Source: Zoogloeaceae bacterium
GTDB lineage: Bacteria; Pseudomonadota; Gammaproteobacteria; Burkholderiales; Rhodocyclaceae
Assembly (NCBI GenBank): GCA_024235595.1
Contig: JACKMC010000004.1
Coordinates: 1 to 64,000 of the forward strand
Direction: 5' to 3'
DNA: 64,000 bases
Shown here: in pieces, positions 36,992 to 43,970 of the stretch
Layout: every line of letters begins with the position of its first letter
Numbering within the stretch: position 1 is the first letter of the stretch
Translations under genes and position numbers: made by a program
Notes under the pieces: generated by a model
Told to the model about the DNA's origin: nothing
The model's input: the letters and a program-made list of their open reading frames with translations, nothing else
Databases searched by the model: none

Positions 36992-37387
36992 GCCTGCCTC
37001 GTGAAGTCAGGGAACCCGGCGGCGCAGCAAAATGCGCACGCACCGGAAAGGAGCGGACCACGCCGCGGATCGCGGCGCCGCCTCGACGCTTCACCGCCAA
37101 GCGTCCAGTATGCGCCGATCGCGCGGGCACACCATGAAATCGGCGGGCAAAACGGCCCGACATGCTCTTCGGCGGGGCCGATGTCCCGTGCGCGGCTCCT
37201 GCTGCCCGCCGCGGCACATGGCCGTCGCGCCCTTGGCCGGGATCTCCGGGGCAAGGCCCCATTCGATCACCCACCGCCTCGCGCAAGGCAGTGCGGGCGA
37301 ACAAGCTTGACACGTCTCACCCAACCGCCGCAGCGAAGGGCAGAACCGCAGGCCGTACTGCATTGGGCGACCTCGTGGGCGCACAAC
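36992..37387. other. Gene-free interval
   Basis: About 400 bp with no supportable gene. The ORFs here overlap each other in several frames and lack ribosome-binding sites. Confidence 0.5.
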
Positions 37388-37437
37388 AAAAAAGCGCCCC
37401 GAAAGGCGCTTATGTGTTTGGTTCGTGGCGGAGAGGG
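37388..37437 (-). other. tRNA-Ser 3'-end remnant with its terminator
   Basis: On the minus strand, CCCTCTCCGCCA (37426-37437) matches the 3' acceptor end including CCA of many bacterial tRNA-Ser genes. It is followed, as a tRNA would be, by a perfect terminator: AAGCGCC/GGCGCTT stem (37392-37411) and six T residues. Upstream the T-arm and the rest of the tRNA are missing, although a GGGTGT/ACACCC hairpin takes the T-arm position. This looks like an attachment-site scar left by an integrated element, or a deletion. Confidence 0.5.
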
Positions 37438-37893
37438 TGTCCGCCGACACCCTGCAGGTCTACGGCGGGCATTGGTCTTGCCGACTGCTGAGACTCTTCC
37501 CGTGATTTTCAGAATGATCGCCCAGAACTCGGAAAAGGGCACAAGGAACTCAACCAGGATATCGTCGAACTCAGTCCTGCCCAATCCCATATCGGGCAAC
37601 CGGAGTTCGAACCTTGCCTGCTTCACTAGAGCCACTGGTGTGCCCCGCAATTGGCTCACTTCCTATCCTTTTTGATCGCGAAGCGAACGTCATACAGGTT
37701 TAGGGAGCATAGTCGCCCTCCCGGGAAAAATACGTGACGCGTATCTCGCTCGCTTCCGGATCATCGAATGTCACGATTCCCCTTGTCACGTGACCGTGAT
37801 CCAGGAGTGTGCCTCGGGGAGTTCGCGAAATTCCACACTGCAGCGCCGCCGTTTGCTAGCCACCCCGCCCATATTACTTCTTGAGCAACAGTT

Positions 37894-38103
37894 CTACCGG
37901 CTGCGCGATCGCCGCCCTGTTGGTCCATCGCCGAGGCCGAAGTGGCGCTTACTGGTGGCAAGTACGCGTTCGACCACCCCGCCCTCAAGGTCGGTGGACG
38001 TCAGCCCCCGGCGCACCTCCGGCGGTTGGGCGACGAACTTCCCCAAGACTTCCGCACGTGCGAAGCGGCAGAACGTGGTGTGGCTGGAATCGGTATTGAT
38101 CAT
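37894..38103 (-). CDS. 69-residue ORF with a structured leader
   Basis: Small protein beginning MINTDSSHTTFCRFARAEV, basic at its end (GRRSRSR). The ATG at 38103 has an AAGGAG ribosome-binding site 8 nt upstream, which is the main reason to accept it. No family is recognised. Its 5' region holds motif copy A (38167-38218), a diverged relative of the small RNA at 38294-38401. Confidence 0.4.
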   Translation of the reverse strand: MINTDSSHTTFCRFARAEVLGKFVAQPPEVRRGLTSTDLEGGVVERVLATSKRHFGLGDGPTGRRSRSR

Positions 38104-38166
38104 GTCTCAAGCTCCTTGTTGTCCACATTGATCCGGCGCGGCCGACCCTGTGGAAGGAGCGACGAC

Positions 38167-38218
38167 GCTTTAGCCGGTATTTGTAGTCCGCCCCGGCAAG
38201 TTGCCTTTAAATCCGGCG
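38167..38218 (-). repeat. Structured RNA-like motif, copy A
   Basis: On the minus strand this copy has a GCCGG/CCGGC stem (38193-38197 with 38173-38177), a loop containing CTACAAAT, and then GCTAAAGC. Copy B inside the small RNA has the same loop (TTACAAAT) and tail but a different, still paired, stem. The two lie 184 bp apart in the same orientation. Confidence 0.5.
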
Positions 38219-38293
38219 GTTGCAGCCCTACTCTGTAATCCTTCAGCAATCCTGAACACCGGCCGACAACGGTCCGGCGTGGCGTGCGCACGC

Positions 38294-38347
38294 AAAAAAA
38301 GCAAGAAGCCCGCCTTGCGCCTTCGCGCCAAAACGGGCCTCTTGCTT
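38294..38347 (-). terminator. Rho-independent terminator of the small RNA
   Basis: A 14-bp stem with one mismatch, then seven T residues on the minus strand (A-run at 38294-38300). Confidence 0.75.
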
Positions 38348-38401
38348 CCCGCTTTAGCTGCATTTGTAAGGCGCCCGCAAGCTGGTACTTCAAATCGGCG
38401 C
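38294..38401 (-). ncRNA. Candidate small RNA of about 108 nt
   Basis: An orphan transcription unit: a near-consensus promoter (38408-38437) and, about 55 nt after the expected start, a long terminator hairpin (AAGCAAGAGGCCCG with one mismatch, 38299-38312 with 38334-38347) followed by seven T residues. The body contains motif copy B (38351-38401) with an AGCTTGC/GCAGCT stem and a TTACAAAT loop. No good coding frame fits. I do not recognise the RNA family. Confidence 0.55.
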
Positions 38402-38407
38402 GAAGTG

Positions 38408-38437
38408 AGTATCGCCCTCGCCGCGGATCGCTGTCAA
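38408..38437 (-). promoter_or_regulatory. Sigma70 promoter of the small RNA
   Basis: Minus-strand TTGACA (-35, 38432-38437) and GATACT (-10, 38408-38413) with 18-bp spacing. The -35 is a perfect consensus match. Confidence 0.65.
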
Positions 38438-38485
38438 GCGCTTCGAGCATGTTCCGGCTGCGTTCTCGGAATTTTTATCTGCCAC

Positions 38486-38515
38486 TTGTATTTGCCAGCC
38501 ATGGTGATCTATATT
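38486..38515 (+). promoter_or_regulatory. Promoter of the MerR/VIT-VWA operon
   Basis: TTGTAT (38486-38491) and TATATT (38510-38515) with 18-bp spacing, 28 bp before the regulator's ATG. A somewhat long spacer is also usual for MerR-controlled promoters, so autoregulation is possible. Confidence 0.5.
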
Positions 38516-38543
38516 GCTGTCACGCACAGTCACTCCGAAGCAG

Positions 38544-38957
38544 ATGACCGACACCTACTCTCTCGATGAACTCGCCGCACTTGTGGAGCTACCCAAGCGC
38601 ACGGTGCGTTACTACATCCAGCTGGGCCTGGTGGACCGCCCGGACGGCATTGCCAAGGGCGCGCGTTACGGCCCGAGGCACCTCGAGCGGCTGCTGCTGA
38701 TTCGCAAGTGGCAGCACGCCGGCCTGTCGCTCGAGCGGATCCGCGAGCTGATCGAGGCGCCCGATGAGGACGCGATTCCGCCGCGGCCACGCGGTCGCGG
38801 TTCGGTCGAGGTGTGGAGCCGGCTGGTGGTCGACGATGGTGTGGAGGTGGCGATCGAACCCGGCCGGGCAGGCCTCGGCCCGGAGGCTGTGCGCGAACTG
38901 TTTCGCCGCGTGATGGCGGCATACGACGATATCCGCAAGGACAAAAATGATGACTGA
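38544..38957 (+). CDS. MerR-family regulator
   Basis: 137 residues. An N-terminal MerR winged helix (YSLDELAALVELPKRTVRYY, then GARYGPRHLERLLLIRKWQ) is followed by a short effector or dimerisation region with no metal-binding cysteines. The frame extends upstream, but the ATG at 38544 gives the standard MerR start. It overlaps the VIT/VWA gene by 11 bp, so it probably controls that operon. The inducer is unknown. Confidence 0.85.
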   Translation: MTDTYSLDELAALVELPKRTVRYYIQLGLVDRPDGIAKGARYGPRHLERLLLIRKWQHAGLSLERIRELIEAPDEDAIPPRPRGRGSVEVWSRLVVDDGVEVAIEPGRAGLGPEAVRELFRRVMAAYDDIRKDKNDD

Positions 38958-41226
38958 ACGCATTGGACTTTTTGGCACCGACGGCAGCGCGATCGCGTTT
39001 CGTGGCGCCGCGGTTTCGGCCCGGCTGGCCGGGTTGCTGGCAGAGACCCGCCTCGATCAGCACTACCTGAACGACACCGGCGAGACGCTGGAGATCGCCT
39101 ACACCTTCGCGCTACCGGTCGATGCCGTGCTGCTGGGCTTCGAGGTGGCGCTGGGCGAGCGCAGGCTCGCTGGCCAGGTGGTCGCCCGCAGCGACGCGGA
39201 GGCCCGCTATGAGCAAGCCGTGGAGGCCGGCGACAGTGCCTTTCGCCTCACGATGCTGGCCGATGGTCTCTACAGTGCAGCGCTCGGCAATGTGCTGCCC
39301 GGCGAGTCGGTCACCATCCACCTCAGCTATGCCGAGCCACTCACCCTGGCGGCCGGCTGCCTGCGCTATCGGCTGCCGACCACCCTGGCGCCCCGTTACG
39401 GCGAGCCCGAAGGCTTCGAGCCCTGGCAGCGTCCGCAGACCAGCCTCATGGTGGAATACGCGTTCGAGGCGCAGGTGCACTTGTGCGGTGCGCTGGCCGG
39501 CGCCCGCGTCGGTTCTCCAAGCCACCGCATCAGCAGCAAGGCGAGTGAGGGCGAAACCTGCATCACCGTCAAGGCGGCAACCATGGACCGGGATTTCATC
39601 CTCGAGATCCAGCCCGTCGCCGAACAGAGCCTCGGCGTTTGCGCGCCGCTTGCAGAGGACGGGGCGATCGCGGCGGTGAGCTTTCTGCCCCCCGCCCGCG
39701 AGGATCACCGCAGCGGACGCGACATCGTCATCGTGCTCGACTGCTCGGGCTCGATGGCGGGCGACAGCATGCGTCTTGCCACGGCGGGCGTGATCGAAGC
39801 CCTGGGCTGCCTGAATCGCGAGGACGCCTTCGGCGTGGTGGTCTTTGGCAACAGGGCCCGCTGCTTCGAGCAAAAGCTCACCAGGGCAAGCGCCGGCAAG
39901 GTCTCGGCGGCCATCGAGTTTGTTCGCAATGCAGGCGACATGGGCGGCACCGAATTGGCGGGCGCCCTGCGCGCCGCGATGGCGCTCATTCCGGAGGGCC
40001 GCGAGGCCGACATTCTGCTGCTGACCGACGGCGAGGTCTGGTCGCTCGACAGGATCACCCGCGAAGTCTCGGCCCGCGGCATCCGTCTGTTTACGGTCGG
40101 TATCGGCTCGGCGGTTGCCGAGGACATGGTGCGAAACCTGGCCGACGAAACCGGCGGCGCCTGCGAACTGGTGGCGCCCAATGAAGACATGCCCGGCCGC
40201 ATCGCCGCGCACCTCGCCCGCATGCGCCAGCCGCGCATCGTCGACTTCTCGCTCGACTGGGGAGTGCGCCCCGACTGGGAGGTTCGCCCGGTGCGGGCCG
40301 TGTTTGCGGGCGACGCCTTCACCCTGCATGCGGCCCTGCCCGAGGCGGCATCGGTAGCCAGCGCCCGACTGCAGTATTCGGATGGCAGCGTCGAGACCTT
40401 CGACGTCCCCCTCGCGCCCCTCCCCCGGCTGGCCGACACCCTGCTGCGCGTTGCCGCTGCGGCAAGGCTGCCGCGCATGGCGGCGAAGGCACGGGCCGCC
40501 TGGGCCTTGCAACACCAACTGGTCACCGACGAGACCGATTACATCGTCGTCCTCGAGCGGGCAGCGGACGAACGCACCGCGGGCGTGCCGCGCCTCCAGG
40601 TCACCCCGCAGATGATGGCTGCAGGACACGCCGGCATGGGCTCGGTCATTCTAGCCAGTCCAAGACGGGCGCTCGACGAAGTGCCAGCAGTAATGAGAAG
40701 CGCCCCGCTCGCAGCATGCCTCGAGAGCCGTAGCGAATCCATACGTGAGTGCGCATTCGAGTTCGATGATTCTGCGGTTTTTTCCAAAGCGCCTGCAACT
40801 CTCCACCGTGAAGCTGCCACCACGCCGGAGGCATTCCTGCAACAGATCGAGGCGATGTGTGCCGGTGCCGGGATCATGGGCCTGCCGGCCAGCCTCGCCG
40901 AATTGCGCGAACTTGGCGTGCCGCCCGAGCTCGTGAAGAATCTGGAACGGCTGGTCGAAGAAGGTGCGAGTGAATCCGACGTCATCAAACTGTTCGTGGA
41001 GTTGCTCGCTGTCTTGGCGCAGCCCGATGCCACGACATCTGCAGCAAAGAGCTGTGCCCGCCTGCTTGCCCCGTTCTCGCCGGCTGCTGACGGGCGCGCC
41101 CTTGGCGCGAAGATGGTCAAGCTTCTGGCGGGGACGCGAGCCTGCCAATGGCCAGCCGTTTGCGCCACCGGCGAAGGCTTGGGGAACCACGAGATCCCGG
41201 CCTTTCTGCGCACCGCCTCCAAATAA
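38947..41226 (+). CDS. VIT and VWA domain protein
   Basis: 759 residues. An N-terminal VIT domain (about 1-135; ALPVDAVLLGFEV, EARYEQAVEAG) precedes a von Willebrand A domain (about 255-420) with an intact MIDAS start DCSGSM at 265-270 and TDGEVW. The C-terminal third is helical and unassigned. No signal peptide is evident. Bacterial VIT-VWA proteins are of unknown function, thought to be metal-dependent scaffolds. Translationally coupled to the MerR regulator. Confidence 0.85.
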   Translation: MMTERIGLFGTDGSAIAFRGAAVSARLAGLLAETRLDQHYLNDTGETLEIAYTFALPVDAVLLGFEVALGERRLAGQVVARSDAEARYEQAVEAGDSAFRLTMLADGLYSAALGNVLPGESVTIHLSYAEPLTLAAGCLRYRLPTTLAPRYGEPEGFEPWQRPQTSLMVEYAFEAQVHLCGALAGARVGSPSHRISSKASEGETCITVKAATMDRDFILEIQPVAEQSLGVCAPLAEDGAIAAVSFLPPAREDHRSGRDIVIVLDCSGSMAGDSMRLATAGVIEALGCLNREDAFGVVVFGNRARCFEQKLTRASAGKVSAAIEFVRNAGDMGGTELAGALRAAMALIPEGREADILLLTDGEVWSLDRITREVSARGIRLFTVGIGSAVAEDMVRNLADETGGACELVAPNEDMPGRIAAHLARMRQPRIVDFSLDWGVRPDWEVRPVRAVFAGDAFTLHAALPEAASVASARLQYSDGSVETFDVPLAPLPRLADTLLRVAAAARLPRMAAKARAAWALQHQLVTDETDYIVVLERAADERTAGVPRLQVTPQMMAAGHAGMGSVILASPRRALDEVPAVMRSAPLAACLESRSESIRECAFEFDDSAVFSKAPATLHREAATTPEAFLQQIEAMCAGAGIMGLPASLAELRELGVPPELVKNLERLVEEGASESDVIKLFVELLAVLAQPDATTSAAKSCARLLAPFSPAADGRALGAKMVKLLAGTRACQWPAVCATGEGLGNHEIPAFLRTASK

Positions 41227-41624
41227 GGCCGCGACACGCCTGCCCATCGCACGCCATCTGCCGCACGCCGGGGCGCTGATACAGCCCGGCGGACGGCGAA
41301 ACCTTCCAATGGACTCTCGACGGTTCGGAGAGAGACGGTGTGCCGAATCGCGGAAGTCGCACAACGTCGTGCGGAATTGCCTTGCCATGCCCGTCGCGGC
41401 ACAGCGAAACTTTTGAAATGCCAGAGTGCTATCAATCAACCCCTGTGGCGCTGCCGGCTCAATGCCCGGGCGGACCTCGGCCGTGGCGTGCGCCAGAAGA
41501 TCGCGGCGGATCGATCGGCGATGTCGCGGCACGCTCGCCGGCAGGCCGCAAGCTTGCCGCATGCGTGAGCCGCCGCGAGCGTGATGTCTAATCGCAGCAC
41601 TCAAGCAAACCTCCTATCCTCACC
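41227..41624. other. Gap before the CRISPR-Cas operon
   Basis: 398 bp without a supportable gene. It includes one copy of the palindrome GCAAGCTTGC (41548-41557) and should contain the promoter of the cas operon, but no convincing -35/-10 pair stands out. Confidence 0.5.
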
Positions 41625-42779
41625 ATGACACGCACCCAGCCACACTCATTTCCGCGCCGCATCCTGCTGGCAGTCACCGGGCTGTCGCCACAGGTGGTCA
41701 CCGAGACGCTCCATGCGCTCGCCGTCTCGGCGCAACAGCCCTTTGTGCCCACCGAGATCCACCTGATCACCACTGCAGAAGGCGCAGAACGCGCACGCCT
41801 CTCGCTGCTTTCCGCAGATCGTGGATGGTTCAAGCGCATTCGCGACGACTACGCGCTGCCCGAGATCGCCTTCGACAGTACACACATCCACGTGCTGCGC
41901 GACGCCGAGGGCAAGCCGATCGCCGACATCCGCACGCCCGAGGATAACCTGCGCTGCGCGGACTTCATCACCGAGGCGGTTCGCGCATTCACCGCCGACC
42001 AGCAGGCCGCGGTGCATGTTTCGATTGCCGGTGGCCGCAAGACCATGGGCTTCTTCCTTGGCTATGCCCTCTCGCTCTTCGGGCGCGACCAGGATCGGCT
42101 TTCACACGTGCTGGTATCGGAACCCTTCGAATCAAGCTGGAATTTTTTCTATCCCACCCCGCACTCCTGCGTGATAGAGGTTGGCAGGGAGGGCCACAAG
42201 ACCCTCGCCGATACACGCGAAGCCGTCGTCACGCTCGCCGACATTCCCTTTGTGAGCCTCCGCCATGGGCTGCCGGCCGAGCTACTTGCCGGCACCGCAA
42301 GCTTCGCGGCGACGGTAAATGCCGCCCGCGGCAGCCTCGGGCCGGCAACGCTCGAGATCGATCTGGAGGCACGCCTGGTTCGGGCGGCTGGCCGTGAATT
42401 CAACCTCCCACCCGCCGAGCTCGCCCTGCTGACCGTCTTCGCCCGTCGTGCCATCCATGCTGAACCGGCCCTCGCCGCTCCACCCAAGGAGGCGCCCGAC
42501 CCGGATTGGGCAGCGCGCTACCTGCGCGAACTTCGCTTGATCCTGGGCCCGATGGGCGACCTCGGCCCCACCGAGCGAACCCTCAAGGCCGGGATGGACG
42601 GCGCTTTCTTCTCGCCGCGCCTGTCGAAGCTGCGCCGTCTGCTCAGGCAGCATCTGGGCACCGACGCCAGCCCCTATCTCATCGATGACGGCGGTGGCCG
42701 ACGCAAGCAGTACCGGCTGGCCCTGCCGCCCGACGCGGTGACCCTCCTCAAAACCGGGAGCACCGCAAGCTTGCGCTAA
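41625..42779 (+). CDS. CARF ring-nuclease family protein (TIGR02584-like) with C-terminal winged helix
   Basis: 384 residues. The N-terminal CARF domain (about 10-210) has the ligand-loop motifs GLSPQ (19-23) and SIAGGRKTMGFF (133-144) of the NE0113/TIGR02584 family, named a CRISPR ring nuclease. The C-terminal part (about 244-368) reads like an OmpR/PhoB-type winged helix: LVRAAGREFNLPPAELALL, then SPRLSKLRRLLRQHLG and RRKQYRLALP. It may therefore bind or cleave cyclic oligoadenylate and couple this to DNA binding; the winged-helix call is my own pattern reading. First gene of the type III-B region, 105 bp before cmr1. Confidence 0.75.
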   Translation: MTRTQPHSFPRRILLAVTGLSPQVVTETLHALAVSAQQPFVPTEIHLITTAEGAERARLSLLSADRGWFKRIRDDYALPEIAFDSTHIHVLRDAEGKPIADIRTPEDNLRCADFITEAVRAFTADQQAAVHVSIAGGRKTMGFFLGYALSLFGRDQDRLSHVLVSEPFESSWNFFYPTPHSCVIEVGREGHKTLADTREAVVTLADIPFVSLRHGLPAELLAGTASFAATVNAARGSLGPATLEIDLEARLVRAAGREFNLPPAELALLTVFARRAIHAEPALAAPPKEAPDPDWAARYLRELRLILGPMGDLGPTERTLKAGMDGAFFSPRLSKLRRLLRQHLGTDASPYLIDDGGGRRKQYRLALPPDAVTLLKTGSTASLR

Positions 42780-42793
42780 TACCGAAAAGGTAT
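42779..42793. promoter_or_regulatory. Small inverted repeat between the CARF gene and cmr1
   Basis: ATACC-GAAAA-GGTAT, overlapping the CARF gene stop codon. It could be an operator or a minor RNA hairpin; nothing else supports either. Confidence 0.25.
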
Positions 42794-42884
42794 CCCGATG
42801 GACTAGACTCCCACTCCGCCTGCATATTGGCGCACGAGAGCCAAGGCGATGCCACACCGCTGAATGCATTGACAAGGACAACGG

Positions 42885-43955
42885 ATGTTCAAATATACCT
42901 ATCAACTCCGACTGATCTCCCCCGCCTTTCTGGGCGGTGCCGATCAGAAAGGTGTGTGGCGCACGCCGCCGCTCAAAGCATTGACGAGGGAATGGTGGCG
43001 CATTGCGGTCGCGCCTGCAGCCGCCCATCAGGCAGGACGAATCAAACGGGAAGAAGCATCGCTTTTCGGTACCGCCGCCGACGACACCCAGGATGGCAGT
43101 CGGCAGAGCCGGGTCCGGTTCGCGCTGGCGCACTGGAACGAAGGCACGCTCACGCAGTGGGAAGCGGGAGAAGCGAGGGTCGCCCATCCCGAGGTGAAGG
43201 ATCGCAACACTGGAAAAGAACGCGCCGTCGGTGCGGAGCTCTACCTCGGCTATGGGCCGCTGGTGTTCCAGCAGGGCACCAACCTCAAGAACGGTGCAGC
43301 CTTGCAGGCCGGCGAGCTCAACACCCTCAAGCTCGCGGGCCCCGAGAGCGACGCACAGGCGCTTGCAACGACCGTCACCCTCGCCCACTGGTTCGGCACC
43401 ATCGGGGGACGCAGCCGCAACGGCTGGGGGTCACTCTCATGGGAAGCCCAGGATGACACCCCACCGGTCGCGGAACTGTGCGTGGCGACACTTGCGGAAA
43501 CAGGCTGCCTTCATCCACTGGCGCAATGTCTGAAGCTCGATTGGCCTCACGCCATTGGCTCCGACGCCCTCGGCCCGCTGGTCTGGCAAGGCCGGCGCAG
43601 CTTCGCCAACTGGCGCGATGCGATGAAATTCCTCGCCGAGGCCAAGATCGCGTTTCGCACCGAGCTCGGCTTTGTCGGCGGGCAACCGCACCGCGAGCCG
43701 CAACCGCGTCATGTGCTTGCCTACCCGGTCACCAACCACAAGGTTCCCGGCTGGGAGGGGCAGAACAAGGGTCGCCTCGCCAATTCCCTTCGTTTCAAGC
43801 TGCATGGCGAGCCCGACGGGAAAGCCATCCGCGTGGTGATCTACCACACCCCCTGCAAACCAACCCTTTCGTTCGAGGGCATCGACCTGCTCGATACCTG
43901 GCAGCGCGTGCACCGCTTGCTCGATGCCAACCCCGGCCTCGCCCGCCTCGCCTGA
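42885..43955 (+). CDS. cmr1: Type III-B RAMP protein Cmr1
   Basis: 356 residues. The N-terminus LISPAFLGGADQKGVWRTPP and LKALTREWWR are diagnostic of Cmr1, and a glycine-rich loop occurs at GTIGGRSRNGWGSL. Cmr1 sits at the head of the Cmr complex near the crRNA 3' end and helps gate target RNA and Cas10 activity. An AAGGACAACGG site precedes the ATG; cmr2 follows after 15 bp. Confidence 0.9.
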   Translation: MFKYTYQLRLISPAFLGGADQKGVWRTPPLKALTREWWRIAVAPAAAHQAGRIKREEASLFGTAADDTQDGSRQSRVRFALAHWNEGTLTQWEAGEARVAHPEVKDRNTGKERAVGAELYLGYGPLVFQQGTNLKNGAALQAGELNTLKLAGPESDAQALATTVTLAHWFGTIGGRSRNGWGSLSWEAQDDTPPVAELCVATLAETGCLHPLAQCLKLDWPHAIGSDALGPLVWQGRRSFANWRDAMKFLAEAKIAFRTELGFVGGQPHREPQPRHVLAYPVTNHKVPGWEGQNKGRLANSLRFKLHGEPDGKAIRVVIYHTPCKPTLSFEGIDLLDTWQRVHRLLDANPGLARLA

Positions 43956-43970
43956 CCCAGAAGAGAAACC

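Noticed and set aside
37267..37659. 130-residue ORF starting at a GTG with an AGGA site
   Set aside because: It reads straight through the tRNA-Ser remnant and its terminator, so it is more likely a chance or chimeric frame.
37790..38131. Plus-strand ORF of 113 residues
   Set aside because: Overlaps the minus-strand 69-aa ORF that has a good ribosome-binding site; composition is shadow-like.
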